A stretch of 64,000 bases of DNA from Kiritimatiellota bacterium (lineage in GTDB: Bacteria > Verrucomicrobiota > Lentisphaeria > Oligosphaerales > JAADHN01). Location: NCBI GenBank assembly GCA_013151865.1, contig JAADHN010000034.1, positions 25,172-89,171 of the forward strand, given 5' to 3'. Numbering within the stretch: position 1 is the stretch's first letter; each line of letters starts with the position of its first letter. The translations under genes were made by a program, and so were the position numbers. The notes under the pieces were generated by a model. The model saw only the letters and a list, made by a program, of their open reading frames with translations, was not told the DNA's origin and did not search any database. Positions 25,042 through 35,005 of this stretch are shown here, piece by piece.

Positions 25042-27990
25042 CTATCGGAATCGAAGTTGCCCAAAGAATGCTTTGGTGTGAAACCGATTGCCCTTGGTCG
25101 GCGACCAGGCGGACTGCTGCTTCTCGGCCAGCAACTGCCGAAAGAAATTCGCGCGCCAGACAGTACCGGGCTTTACCGGCGCCTCGATCACCGGCCCCAA
25201 AGACGTGAAGGGGATGGCCACTTCCGCACTCCAGACCTTCGTCTCTCGGTGTACGGCGACCCGCCATTTCGGGTCCCATGCCAGATGGAGGCCCAGCCCG
25301 AACTCGGCGTCCCACCGGTTGCCGGCGCTGTCGAAGACCAACTGAGCATAGGCACCTTTTTCGCCCTGCAGAAACACCTCGATCAGGTCGTCGGAGGCGG
25401 CCCACAGGTTCCGGTCGCGTTCGACCCGTACCACTTTCTTCAACGGTACTGTGCGCTGGGCGCGGAAGCCCAAGTAGAGGTGTCCGGCGTCGTACGTGAT
25501 CCGGCACCAGGCCGGTGAGATCGGTTCTTTTTTCCCGGAGACGGGGCGGAAATCGAAGAGCGCGGCATTCTGCCAGGAGGCGTCGTCGAGTCGTCCGTCC
25601 AGCACGGGCGGAGTGGTGATGCGCGGCACGTCCAATGCCGGAACAACCACCTGGAATTGGGCGCGCAACGACCGAAGCCTTCGCCGGATCTGGTGCATGC
25701 TCCAACCTTGCCCGGCCATGGTTTTGGACAACGCATCGAGTTCGTCCAGCAGCTTCAAGGCCTTCTCTCGCTCTGGCGCTTCGCCGGTCAACTCCGCGTA
25801 GTCGGCCATGAAACGCTCCGCCGGGCCGGCGGTCCCGGGGCCGTACATCTTTTCGACGGCATCCCGAAACGAGGCCGCCGGATCGTAGGCCTTCGGGTCC
25901 CACAGGTAATCGCTGGTCGCGATGCCGAACGAGAGACGGTAGGACTTGCCGAACGGGTCGCCGTTGATGAAGATAACGCCCTGGCTGTCCGCGTCGAAAC
26001 CATCGTAGAAGGTCGTATCCCAGCGGGAGATGGGCGCAGGGCCCGCGGAGTTGTCCCAGAGATACGAACGGTGGTTGTTCACAAGACTCTCCCACAGCAG
26101 AAAATCCTGCCGGGTTACTTTCCGACTGCGGATATTGGGGCCGGTCCAGACGATGTACACGTCGTCGGGCAGTTCCGCGGCAAGGTCCCGCAGATAGCGT
26201 TGGTGCGACGGTTTGTCCGGCACGCCGTGACTGTAGATCGAGTACGGGGCCGGGACGAACGCGAGGTCGAGATCGGGAAAACGTGCTTTGAGCGCATCGT
26301 GCAGGCGGCGCATCAGGGTCCCGTGCGCCCGACCCACGGAATCATGAAAGCGTTTGCGTTCGGCCGGATAGGGACACACGTAGCGCCCGTTGGTGAGCGG
26401 CGTCCAGTCATCGGCGCAGACCATGATGTGATCGAAGCCCTGCCCTGCGGCAAAAGCACACGCCTCGATGAGTTGGGCGATATGCTTCTCGTTCGTGATG
26501 TCCAGCATGGGAAGCGTGCGCTTGCCGGAAGCGTAGATGTGCAGGGCGAGTTGGTAGTCCAACAGGTCGTAGCGATCCTTGAAATCTTTGTATACGCGCA
26601 TGACGTGGGCCCAGTTTTTCCATTTCCGGCCGGCCCATTGCGGCTTGCCGTCGGGTCGTATGTTGCGCCATTCCTCTCGCTGCTGAAGGGCGATGCCCCG
26701 AACCTTATGCACGGCCAGCCACAGGAGGCCCCGTTCGTCCGGGATCGAATAGACCGACTGGTACCAGCGCTGCCACACCGGCCAGTCGTCCAGGTCGGCG
26801 CAACGCAGGAGCAGTTTGCCGTCGGGCGCCCCAATGGACTGAACCAGCGTCATGGCCGCATAAAAGGCGCCCCGGTGGTCCACGCCGCCCGCCAGAATCG
26901 TGTTGCCCCGGCAGCGGATGACGTACCCCTGCGGTTGCAGGACGACCCCGCGCAGGTCGAATCCCAAGCGCGCGGCCGCGCCGCGGATGAGATCGGACTC
27001 CAACAGGCCCAGGTACACGGTAACCGGTTCTCCGGAATCGTTGCCTGCCGTTTTCGACAGATCGGCCACGCGGGTAAGCAACAGGTCGCGTGCGAGCCGG
27101 ATGGCATTGTGCGCGCCGGAATCGATTTCGACGTTCAGTCCGTTCGGCGCCATGCGAAGCGTGCGCCATGCTCCCAGCACCCGCCGGGGAACGGGCGTGA
27201 CGCGGCCGGTGTAATGGATCGGGTACAACGGTCGGAGCACGTCGATCGGCGTCTGTGCGGAGTTCGCGGCCGGCGTTTCGTGAGCGGTCGCCGGGAGGGC
27301 TGCGCGCTCCGGCGCTCCGGCGCGGAACGCAAGGTTATCGATTGCGCGCCCTGTGAGTCCGCCGTCGGCGATGTTCCACCAGCCGGGGCCGACGTACTCG
27401 GCGTCCGTCACGTCGATGACCGGTTTCCGTGTGTCGTCAATGAACACGCGGTGCCGCTCGCCTTCGACCTGGAGACGAACCCGCGAGGTCACGTTCCAGC
27501 GGTTCCCCACCTGTACGTTGGCCGCGGCCAGCGAGGTATCCGCTTTGGTGTGTCCGGCACTCTCTTTGAGCAAACGGAGACGCAGCACCGCGCGCGCCGG
27601 ACGCTCAATGCTCAGTACGTACCCGCCGGTATACCCGCCGTCGCTCAACCGGGCATTGGCATACCGGCCTTGCAAGCGGTAATTCACCGTGAGGCTCCGG
27701 GCATAATGTCGGCTCAGGTAGGTATAATCGAACGCGAGGTCGAAGTCCCGCTGCCGCATGTCGGTATGAGCGATGTACATCACGCCCGCGGAACCGTTGA
27801 AGACAATGCGACCGTCTTTGGTGACGATCTTCGCCTGGACCTGCTTTGGGAAGACGGCCCACGTGTACCTGCCGTCGGAAGTACGGCCGCCGTGTACCGG
27901 CCCTTCCCGGTTGAAATCATCCGCAAACTGCACCGCCGCCGCCGACAGTGCGAGTCCCAGCGCCAGTTCGGCGATCCGGGAAACCTTCAT
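25042..27990 (-). CDS. secreted GH84-like beta-N-acetylhexosaminidase with LamG-like and CBM9-like domains
   Basis: 982 residues. Signal peptide (ALGLALSAAAVQFA); a jelly-roll domain (about 20-230, DDFNREGPVHGG...GPGWWNIADGG); a GH20b/GH84 N-domain (270-385, YVIRCRGNTILAGGVDHRGAFYAAMTL in parts); a TIM barrel with adjacent acidic residues Asp527-Asp528 (VCADDWTPL), as in GH84 O-GlcNAcases and hyaluronidases, and the family stretch YIVWTGPNI; finally a CBM9-like domain (about 790-980). It should release N-acetylglucosamine-type sugars outside the cytoplasm. AAAGGA lies nine bases before the ATG. The LamG/TIM protein gene is 159 bp upstream, so the two probably form one unit. Confidence 0.85.
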   Translation of the reverse strand: MKVSRIAELALGLALSAAAVQFADDFNREGPVHGGRTSDGRYTWAVFPKQVQAKIVTKDGRIVFNGSAGVMYIAHTDMRQRDFDLAFDYTYLSRHYARSLTVNYRLQGRYANARLSDGGYTGGYVLSIERPARAVLRLRLLKESAGHTKADTSLAAANVQVGNRWNVTSRVRLQVEGERHRVFIDDTRKPVIDVTDAEYVGPGWWNIADGGLTGRAIDNLAFRAGAPERAALPATAHETPAANSAQTPIDVLRPLYPIHYTGRVTPVPRRVLGAWRTLRMAPNGLNVEIDSGAHNAIRLARDLLLTRVADLSKTAGNDSGEPVTVYLGLLESDLIRGAAARLGFDLRGVVLQPQGYVIRCRGNTILAGGVDHRGAFYAAMTLVQSIGAPDGKLLLRCADLDDWPVWQRWYQSVYSIPDERGLLWLAVHKVRGIALQQREEWRNIRPDGKPQWAGRKWKNWAHVMRVYKDFKDRYDLLDYQLALHIYASGKRTLPMLDITNEKHIAQLIEACAFAAGQGFDHIMVCADDWTPLTNGRYVCPYPAERKRFHDSVGRAHGTLMRRLHDALKARFPDLDLAFVPAPYSIYSHGVPDKPSHQRYLRDLAAELPDDVYIVWTGPNIRSRKVTRQDFLLWESLVNNHRSYLWDNSAGPAPISRWDTTFYDGFDADSQGVIFINGDPFGKSYRLSFGIATSDYLWDPKAYDPAASFRDAVEKMYGPGTAGPAERFMADYAELTGEAPEREKALKLLDELDALSKTMAGQGWSMHQIRRRLRSLRAQFQVVVPALDVPRITTPPVLDGRLDDASWQNAALFDFRPVSGKKEPISPAWCRITYDAGHLYLGFRAQRTVPLKKVVRVERDRNLWAASDDLIEVFLQGEKGAYAQLVFDSAGNRWDAEFGLGLHLAWDPKWRVAVHRETKVWSAEVAIPFTSLGPVIEAPVKPGTVWRANFFRQLLAEKQQSAWSPTKGNRFHTKAFFGQLRFR

Positions 27991-28149
27991 TCGGTGTTGT
28001 CCTTTCTGGAGGGCTTGGACGAGACGGACGGATTCGGATGCCGTGTTTTCTTATCCGCCTGTCGACAAGCCGGATTGATTTCGTCCTGGATTTCGCGTGT
28101 CCGCTGCAACCCCGTCACAACCGGCAGCAGGCGCGAACTTCGTCCCGGC

Positions 28150-31100
28150 TCAATGGGTCGCCGGGGCGGTTGCGGCTCGCCCTGTCCAGGCCGCCAAGCC
28201 GTAAGGGGCCAGCGTCACCGTCCGGCGCCGAGCCTCGTCCTTGGGACGGGGCGAATCTCCTATGGGGGCGAGGTCGACTCCGGGCGGGAGAGCGATACGG
28301 CGGGCTCGACGGTCGGGGTTGACGGCGTAGATCCAGAGCAGGCCGTCCCGAGTGCACGTGCGGACCACGGGAGCGTCCGCCGTTTCGCCGCTCCCGGCCA
28401 CTGTGTTCCAGCGACCGGACGGCAGGCTCCGGAAAACTCGCGCGAAACGCTCGACATCCGCCTCGTGTCCGACAGTGCCGTTGGTGAACCCGCCGACGGC
28501 CAGCAATTCCGGGTCGAACAGGCACATGGCACGAGCATAGTACTCCATGAATTGCGAGCCGGCCGGTACGACGGCGGTGGCCCGCCAACCAATACCGCCG
28601 TACCAGTCGCAGGTCATGGGGTGCTTCCGGCCCACATCGCTCTCGAAATACCGGTTGTAAAGGAACACGCCGAACTCCGGGGTCGTGCGGTACTCGGCGG
28701 TTAGCCGCGGATCCAGGTCCATGGTCCGGATCGCCTGCACGCTCTCGAGGGTCGGCGCGGCGGCCGCGCCCCAACGGGCCCGATCCAGGCCGAAAGTCAG
28801 ACGTTTCATCTTGGCCGAGGGACCCATTCGTTTCTGGATGACGAGGTTCGGGATTCTCGCCAAAAGTTGGGGGTCGATCCCGGCGGCCCGCGAGAGTTCC
28901 ACTTGGGGCGTGCCGCTGCGCCACGCCTCCCGCTGGGGGTCGATGATGGACATGGGCGGTTCGAGCAAGGTTACCACGAGTTTCAGGTCGGCGCGTTTTT
29001 CACGTAACGCGCTTGCCACCCGCCCGTAGAAGTCGGCGGTCCGCCGACAGCGCCAAGCCACCCATTTATCCGCCGCATGTTCCTGAATCCAGTTGCGGCG
29101 CTGACCGAACCTATCGGGAGCGCGAACCGGGATCGGGACGTGGACGCCGGTGTCTTTCTCGAATTCCGCCACGGTCCAGTCGTCGTAGCTCACCTCGATG
29201 GACCCGGGCTGCAGCAGGGACGCCAGCGTCAGGTGAAAGCCGACGCCGCCAAAGGCCGAGGACTTCCCGTAGCGTCCGGCAATTTCCCGGACCAAGGCCA
29301 GAACGCGCGCCTGGACCACGGGATGCAGGGCGTTGAACATCGGCAGACGGTGATGCCAGGTCTTGGCAAAGACCTCATTGGCCCCGGACACCGTGTTGAA
29401 CGTGGGGTCGCCGGCCCGAACCCGGGCGAGATCGGCATTCATGTCCCGAACCAGCGATGGCAATTGTTGGACGTTGAACAGTCCGAAAAACTTGAAGCCG
29501 CGCTGCTCGAACCGCTCCAGCAGGATATCCACCCAGCCGTCGGTGGGGAAATAAAAACCGCCCTTGCCGCCCCTGCTTTCCACGAGGGAGTTGTAGATCG
29601 GGCCTTCGTACCAGACCAAAGGGTGCATAACCAGGTTTTGGCCGGTGAAATCCAAGTAATCGCAGAGGTTGCGGGTCATGCGGTCGAAATCGGCGTATTC
29701 CGGGTACGTCCCGCCGAAACAGCGCGAGAGCGGTTGCGCGTCTTCCCAGTATTGGCCGATCCAGCGACGGGACGGCCCCAGTGCGGCGGGGCGGGCGGGC
29801 AGACGGCCGTCGATCTCGAAGACTGCGACCGAAGCGGCGGCCGCGGGTCGGTTGTCGAGCCATGTGGTGAACACCAGCACCTGGCGGACGTCCCGGGCCC
29901 ACATGATGAACTCAAAGGTTTGCACGCGGTGCGAGAGCGGGGTGTCCGCGTCGGTGAAATAACCCGAGTGACAGTTGTAGCGGTCGGCGGGGGCAGGGGA
30001 CCACGCGGCGATTTCGCATGTTCGAGGTTTGTCGTCCGGATAGCGCACGCGCACCAGATGCAGTCCGGTCCGCCGCAGCGGCAATCGGACGGCGAATCGG
30101 GAGAACTTTTTGGGGCCGGCCTCCCGGTAGGCGCCGACGGGGGTTTGGACAATCCGACTCGACCCGTCGTCCAGGAAGACATCCGGTCCCAGGGGCTGCG
30201 TCAAATCGCGAACGAGGACCGGCCGGAGTTTCAGCTCGTCGGCGTCAGCCCGGGTCGCCGGGGGCATTACATACACCGAAATGTCGGAAGGGCGCCAATT
30301 GCCTACGGTCAGACGCAATGTGTACGTGCCGGGTGCAAAGCGGTCGCCGGGGACCTGAATGACCCGCAGTTTGCCGGGATCGATCCGGAGCGCCATGCGT
30401 CGGTCGACGGCCCCGGCCCCGGCGTCGGCCCCGGTCGATTTCACTTCGATTCGGGCGGGGCCGGCGAATGTGGTCCGTGCGCCGTTGAACACACCGACCG
30501 TGAAGGGCACGTCGCGGGCGGGGGGCAGCACGGCGCGGATCGGATATGCGTAGAGTGTACGTTCCGGCCCGAGCTGTTGCAGGATCGCGGCCCGATGTTC
30601 GGTTGCCGCCGCCCGCAAGGTGTCTGCGGCGAGGGCTCGGCCCCAAATGCGGACCTCGTCCAAAGTCCCGTGAAACGCCTCCCGCAGGACGTAGGTGCGC
30701 TGCTGCGGTCCCCGACTGCGCCGCGCCCGGACCTGGGCCGCGGCCAACGTCATGTTTCGGCCCGTGCCGATGGATCCGGAAACGGGCTCGGAAGCATCGA
30801 GGCGACTGTCAACGTAGATTCGTCGGGTCGTCCCGTCATAGACACAAGCCACGAAATGCCAGCGTCCGGATTCGAGCACCGTTTGCCCGAGCAACCAGTT
30901 GCCGGCCCAATTCCCGTCGAGGTTGAGTTGGAATTGGACGCGATGACCGCCTTTGGCCTTGACCAAGGCGAGGCGATAGGCGTACTCATGGTTTACGATC
31001 ATGGCGCGCCGGTCTCCTCCGTCGGTGGGACGGACCCACGCGCTGATCGTGACCTGCCGCGTGCAGTTCAAGTCTGCGGTCTTGGTCACGGACAGTGCGG

Positions 31101-31353
31101 TTTGTCCTCGGCATTCGAGAGCGGCCCCGTAGCGGCCAGGGACCCAATTCGGCTCGAGAATGCGCGCCTCGGCCCGGTTGCCGAACAGGTCCGGCGCCGG
31201 ATGGACCACGTCCCGGGCCCGATCTCCGGCGTTTTCATCCAGGGGCCAGTAGCCCGCCAGTCCGTCGACGGTGGACTCGCCCCGGGCAAAACCGACCAGG
31301 CCGGCGGCCAGGACCGCGCAGGCCGCCAGAAAAGAACGCAACGCCGTTTGCAT
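28150..31353 (-). CDS. secreted LamG-domain protein with uncharacterised glycosidase-like barrel
   Basis: 1067 residues. Signal peptide FLAACAVLAAGLVGFARG; a LamG/concanavalin-like domain at about 25-240 (GLAGYWPLDENAGD, VTISAWVRPTDGG, GTLDEVRIWGRAL); a beta-sandwich; then a large region with TIM-barrel features (NLVMHPLVWYEGPIYN, FGGVGFHLTLASL, SYDDWTVAEFEKDTG, MTCDWYGGIGW, MEYYARAM) and a C-terminal beta domain. The pattern recalls putative GHL/GH42-like hydrolases, but no known family was matched. Start at ATG 31353; the frame's longer upstream part is Pro/Arg-rich. It lies upstream of the GH84-like gene and probably helps in the same glycan breakdown. Confidence 0.75.
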   Translation of the reverse strand: MQTALRSFLAACAVLAAGLVGFARGESTVDGLAGYWPLDENAGDRARDVVHPAPDLFGNRAEARILEPNWVPGRYGAALECRGQTALSVTKTADLNCTRQVTISAWVRPTDGGDRRAMIVNHEYAYRLALVKAKGGHRVQFQLNLDGNWAGNWLLGQTVLESGRWHFVACVYDGTTRRIYVDSRLDASEPVSGSIGTGRNMTLAAAQVRARRSRGPQQRTYVLREAFHGTLDEVRIWGRALAADTLRAAATEHRAAILQQLGPERTLYAYPIRAVLPPARDVPFTVGVFNGARTTFAGPARIEVKSTGADAGAGAVDRRMALRIDPGKLRVIQVPGDRFAPGTYTLRLTVGNWRPSDISVYVMPPATRADADELKLRPVLVRDLTQPLGPDVFLDDGSSRIVQTPVGAYREAGPKKFSRFAVRLPLRRTGLHLVRVRYPDDKPRTCEIAAWSPAPADRYNCHSGYFTDADTPLSHRVQTFEFIMWARDVRQVLVFTTWLDNRPAAAASVAVFEIDGRLPARPAALGPSRRWIGQYWEDAQPLSRCFGGTYPEYADFDRMTRNLCDYLDFTGQNLVMHPLVWYEGPIYNSLVESRGGKGGFYFPTDGWVDILLERFEQRGFKFFGLFNVQQLPSLVRDMNADLARVRAGDPTFNTVSGANEVFAKTWHHRLPMFNALHPVVQARVLALVREIAGRYGKSSAFGGVGFHLTLASLLQPGSIEVSYDDWTVAEFEKDTGVHVPIPVRAPDRFGQRRNWIQEHAADKWVAWRCRRTADFYGRVASALREKRADLKLVVTLLEPPMSIIDPQREAWRSGTPQVELSRAAGIDPQLLARIPNLVIQKRMGPSAKMKRLTFGLDRARWGAAAAPTLESVQAIRTMDLDPRLTAEYRTTPEFGVFLYNRYFESDVGRKHPMTCDWYGGIGWRATAVVPAGSQFMEYYARAMCLFDPELLAVGGFTNGTVGHEADVERFARVFRSLPSGRWNTVAGSGETADAPVVRTCTRDGLLWIYAVNPDRRARRIALPPGVDLAPIGDSPRPKDEARRRTVTLAPYGLAAWTGRAATAPATH

Positions 31354-31499
31354 GAACCATACTCGCACTGGTGAAAGGAGTTGATCGGCAATGCCGGACG
31401 AACGAGGAGGGGCCGGCGGACCGGGCACCGACCGGTTCGCCCCCGGGCTCGGGCCGGGGCCACGCACGCAGGCAGAATCGCCCCGAGTATGTTAGTGTC

Positions 31500-31515
31500 C
31501 GTTTCCCGGAAAACG
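31500..31515. promoter_or_regulatory. near-palindromic candidate operator
   Basis: CGTTTCCCGGAAAACG is symmetrical at 14 of 16 positions, with CGTTT/AAACG arms like sites of LacI-type regulators. It lies 150 bp before the LamG protein gene. No regulator gene is nearby and the motif was not seen before the other hydrolases. Confidence 0.3.
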
Positions 31516-31679
31516 AGCGGACGCCAAGCGCTTTCTTCCTGCGCGCCCCGGGGCGGGCGGAGATGTTGGGCAAGCCCGTCGGGCCCCGTTGCGCCTGGGG
31601 AGCGCCCGGCCGACGCGACCCTCTCCATCGACCAGATCATATCGACAGTCTTGGAGGCGTCCCGCGCTGGGCAGCGGCG

Positions 31680-31708
31680 TTGCGTTTCGGGCGCCGACGC
31701 GGTATGTT
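31680..31708 (+). promoter_or_regulatory. promoter of GT2 gene cluster
   Basis: TTGCGT (31680-31685), 17-bp spacer, TATGTT (31703-31708). Transcription would begin near 31715, about 120 nt before the GT2 gene. Confidence 0.6.
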
Positions 31709-31837
31709 GTGGGGCTTTCAGGCGGACCGGCGCAGGCACAGACGGTCCCCGCATCGGGCCGGCCGCGGCCGCGCCTGAATGAACATTCCACCGGCGCCGC
31801 GACCGGCAGCGGAATGCCGACCAGGTGAAATCGTCGC

Positions 31838-32593
31838 ATGAGCACACCCGCATTGTCCTCCCCCCGTGTGAGCGTCGTGGTCCCCGTGATGAACGAAGAA
31901 GAGTCGGCCCCGGACCTGGCCGCGGAGGTCACCGAGGCCCTGGACGGGGCCGGGCTTTCCTGGGAGTGCGTCTGGGTCAATGACGGCTCGACCGACCGGA
32001 CGCTGGACGTCCTGGTGGCGAAAGCCGTCGAGCGCTGGCCCGGCAAGCATCGAGTTTTGGACCTGGACCGCAATTACGGCCAGTCCGCCGCGCTTGCCGC
32101 CGGGTTTCGCCATGCCCGGGGTGAAATCCTTGCGACCTTGGACGGGGACGGGCAAAACGACCCCCACGACATTCCACGTCTGATCGAGGCACTTGATGCC
32201 CAGGGGGTGGACATGGTCAACGGCGTACGCGCCCGGCGCCGGGACAGCGCGGTGCGGCGGATTTCGTCCCGGCTTGCGAACGGGTTCCGAAATTGGCTTA
32301 CGCGGGAAAGCGTCTCCGACGTGGGCTGTGCCATTCGTGTATTCCGCCGGCAGTGCGTGCAGGACATCCTGGTCTTCAAAGGAATGCATCGTTTTCTGCC
32401 GACTTTGGCCCGCCTGCAGGGCGCACGTATCGCGGAAATGCCGGTAAACCATCGACCCCGGACCCGGGGCCAAACCAAGTACGGCATCTCCAATCGACTT
32501 TGGGTGGGGTTGGCCGATGTGTTCGCCGTGCGTTGGATGCAATGGCGGATGGTCCGGCCCCGGGTGCGTGCGGAGTTCGGCGGCGTCGACTGA
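31838..32593 (+). CDS. glycosyltransferase family 2 (polyprenyl-phosphate sugar transferase type)
   Basis: 251 residues, GT-A fold: VSVVVPVMNEEES, VNDGSTDRT, RNYGQSAALAAGFRHARGE and the metal-binding DGDGQNDP (DxD), as in DPM1/ArnC-type enzymes that load a sugar on undecaprenyl or dolichyl phosphate at the cytoplasmic face. Unlike ArnC or GtrB it has no C-terminal membrane helices. LAB_N and ArnT-like genes follow, which suggests that it makes the lipid-linked donor for the ArnT-like enzyme. Confidence 0.9.
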   Translation: MSTPALSSPRVSVVVPVMNEEESAPDLAAEVTEALDGAGLSWECVWVNDGSTDRTLDVLVAKAVERWPGKHRVLDLDRNYGQSAALAAGFRHARGEILATLDGDGQNDPHDIPRLIEALDAQGVDMVNGVRARRRDSAVRRISSRLANGFRNWLTRESVSDVGCAIRVFRRQCVQDILVFKGMHRFLPTLARLQGARIAEMPVNHRPRTRGQTKYGISNRLWVGLADVFAVRWMQWRMVRPRVRAEFGGVD

Positions 32594-32726
32594 GTCTCGG
32601 ACAGTCAATGGTCCGGCACGCCGGCAGGGCGACGCTTTGAAACGGCCCCGCTCGGTGGACGAGCCGTGATTTGCGCGGCCAGTGTGCGGCCTTGCAAACG
32701 GGGCCGAACCAAGGAGACGCCGAAAC

Positions 32727-33035
32727 GTGCAGTTTTGGAATTGGCTCGGTAGAGTAAACTGGTGGCTGGTTCTCGGGTTTGGCGCGCAGGCCCTGTTTTC
32801 GGCCCGGTTCATCGTGCAATGGATTGCCAGCGAACGCGCCGGACGCAGTGTGGTTCCGCTTCTTTTCTGGTACCTGAGCCTCAGCGGTTCGACGTTGCTG
32901 CTGTTGTATGCCGTTCACCGAAAGGACCCGGTGTTTATTCTCGGACAGGGCACGGGGGTGGCGATCTACTTGCGAAACCTCCACCTGATCTACCGAGAGA
33001 AGCGCAGGGAGACCCCGCCGGAAGCGTTCGGCTGA
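32727..33035 (+). CDS. small membrane protein, lipid A biosynthesis N-terminal (LAB_N) domain
   Basis: 102 residues with three predicted membrane helices (WWLVLGFGAQALFSARFIVQW; VPLLFWYLSLSGSTLLLLYA; DPVFILGQGTGVAIYLRNL), the LAB_N pattern FxxRFxxQWxxSE and FWxxSlxGs. This short protein often sits between GT2 and ArnT-like genes and is thought to help lipid-linked sugar handling; its exact role is unproven. GTG 32727 has AAGGAG ten bases upstream, so the longer frame from 32682 is not used. Confidence 0.85.
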   Translation: MQFWNWLGRVNWWLVLGFGAQALFSARFIVQWIASERAGRSVVPLLFWYLSLSGSTLLLLYAVHRKDPVFILGQGTGVAIYLRNLHLIYREKRRETPPEAFG

Positions 33036-33268
33036 GGGCGATCATGCTGCCGAAGACGCGTCTCTCGCCTTGAAAGCGCCTGAACCCCGGCCGAAGCTCA
33101 ATCTCCCCCGACTCCCCGAGACTGTTCTGCGGGGCGCCGCAAGTTCAATGTCGCTCGAGGCGGGGCAAGGACGGACGCTCGGGAGAATCGCCACCGACGC
33201 CGTGGGGCAGTCGGATGCCGCCGACGCCGTTCGGAAGAATCGCCTCTTGGGGCTGGAAGGTATTCGAC

Positions 33269-34795
33269 ATGAAGATGACGACATTGCGGCCGGTGCTTGT
33301 CATATTGGCCCTCGCGCTGGTCATCGGGATTGCTTTTCAGGGGAGTCGCGGCCTGTACGAGAGCACCGAGGGACGGTACGCTCTCTGCGCTCGGGAGATG
33401 CTCGATACGGGCAAGTGGCTTGAGCCCACTTTATTCGGAGAGCCCCACTGGACCAAGCCCCCGCTGACTTATTGGGCCATTGCCGCAGGGGTGCGCGTAT
33501 TGGGTCGCAACGCCTGGGGCGCCCGCCTGCCCAATGCCCTGTTTTTCGCCCTGACCGCGCTGGCCGTGGCCGGGATCGGGGCTCGGATGTGGGACAAACG
33601 CACCGGCTTCCTGGCGGGGGTGATTTACGCCACGTCGCTTTTTCCGGCAGGTGTGGCGTTTTCATTGAACACCGACACGCTGCTCGCCATGTGGGAAACG
33701 CTGGCCATCTTCAGCTTCTGGAGCGCGGACCGGGCGCCGGACCGGTCCCGGTCCCGGCGCTGGATGCTCGGCATGTGGTTGGCCTTGGGTTTGGGGTTTG
33801 CAACCAAAGGGCCGCCCGCCCTGATTGCTCTCGTGCCGGTGCTTGTCTACCGCCGACGAGATCCGGCGCGCAAGCGGAAAGCCCCGGTGTTCGATTGGGC
33901 CGGCTTGGTCCTGTTCTGCCTTGTCGGTCTGTCATGGTACGTGTACGAATGCCTCAGGAATCCGACGCTGCTGGCCTATTTTCTGGGTGATGAAATCGTG
34001 GGTCGAGTTGCCGGCAACGAGTTCGGGCGAAACCCGGAGTGGTACCGGCCGTTTACGCTGTACCTGCCGTTCCTTCTTGCCGGTGCAGGGCTTTGGTCGT
34101 GGTATTTGTGGCGTGCGCTCGCCGAGGCACGACTGCACTGCGCCGCGGGGTGGCGTGCGTTGGTCGAGCGCCACGGTCCCGGCTTTTTCCTGGCGACGTG
34201 GCTGTTGCTGCCGTTTCTCCTTTTTTCGTTAAGCACCAGCCGAATGATTACGTATGTCCTGCCGCTCTTTCCCGCAGTGGCCCTGATCGCGGCGCGACGG
34301 GCGGGGAAGGAGTGGCGGTCGGACGCTTTCCCGCGAAAGTTTCTGGCCGTTGCCGTGGTGATGTTCCTTCTTATCGTGACCGGCAAAGCCGTCGCTGCGT
34401 ATCGTCCCCCCCCCCGGGACGACATGGGGGCGCTTTATCGTCTCTGCCGGTTCGACGACAAGGTGTCCCGGAACCTGTTCGTGCTTTTTCAGGAGCATCG
34501 ACAGCTGGGGTTGAATTTCTACGCCCACAGTCGTGTGGTTCGGGCCGGGCTCGAGCCCAGAGGGCGCATGGTCGGCTTGGAGCGCGTATTCGGCGAAATG
34601 CGGGCGCCGTTCGGATTCGACTGGCAGGTGGTTTTCATCTGTCGGCGTTCCACAAACCGAGATCTGCTCATGGCCACCTTGAAGCGCGAGGGGTTCGTGC
34701 CGAGCGAAACATGGGGAGATGCGAATTGGTTCCTGGCGCGCGTCGAGTTGCGCGCCCCACCGCAGAAGGAAGGCGAAAACGCGCCGGCCCACTGA
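33269..34795 (+). CDS. ArnT/PMT-like glycosyltransferase (GT39/GT83 clan)
   Basis: 508 residues, about ten membrane helices, GT-C fold. The first outer loop has YESTEGRYALCAREML, matching the [DE]EGRYA motif of ArnT-type enzymes that move a sugar from a polyprenyl phosphate to lipid A or protein at the periplasmic side; HWTKPPLTYW follows. ATG 33269 is chosen because GGAAGG lies eight bases upstream and a helix starts ten residues later. It is the last of the GT2-LAB_N-ArnT trio. A paralogue is at 51776-53452. Confidence 0.88.
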   Translation: MKMTTLRPVLVILALALVIGIAFQGSRGLYESTEGRYALCAREMLDTGKWLEPTLFGEPHWTKPPLTYWAIAAGVRVLGRNAWGARLPNALFFALTALAVAGIGARMWDKRTGFLAGVIYATSLFPAGVAFSLNTDTLLAMWETLAIFSFWSADRAPDRSRSRRWMLGMWLALGLGFATKGPPALIALVPVLVYRRRDPARKRKAPVFDWAGLVLFCLVGLSWYVYECLRNPTLLAYFLGDEIVGRVAGNEFGRNPEWYRPFTLYLPFLLAGAGLWSWYLWRALAEARLHCAAGWRALVERHGPGFFLATWLLLPFLLFSLSTSRMITYVLPLFPAVALIAARRAGKEWRSDAFPRKFLAVAVVMFLLIVTGKAVAAYRPPPRDDMGALYRLCRFDDKVSRNLFVLFQEHRQLGLNFYAHSRVVRAGLEPRGRMVGLERVFGEMRAPFGFDWQVVFICRRSTNRDLLMATLKREGFVPSETWGDANWFLARVELRAPPQKEGENAPAH

Positions 34796-35005
34796 TCCGG
34801 ACCGTCCCTGAGCCGCCCGCAATGGCCCGCTGTCGCGTTCTCGACTTGTGCGAAGTGCCGGGATGGAACCCGCGGCCGCGGCACGGCCGGGCGGCCCGGT
34901 ATGGCAGACGCGGCGGCCGCGTTGATTTCACGCCCACCGAGGGTATGTTGTACGCCTTTTCGCGAGAATGAGTTGAACGAACGATGTGAACGAGGCTCGA
35001 GATTC

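Larger units (their letters stand above)
31354..31837. other. divergent intergenic region
   Basis: Separates the minus-strand LamG protein gene and the plus-strand GT2 gene. It holds the near-palindrome 31500-31515 and the promoter 31680-31708, listed separately. No gene was recognised. Confidence 0.45.

Noticed and set aside
24896..26095. 399-codon minus-strand frame
   Set aside because: Shadow of the GH84-like gene in another frame; Arg/Gly/Pro-rich with no motif.
25657..28704. 1015-codon plus-strand frame
   Set aside because: Antisense to the GH84-like gene; no domain pattern.
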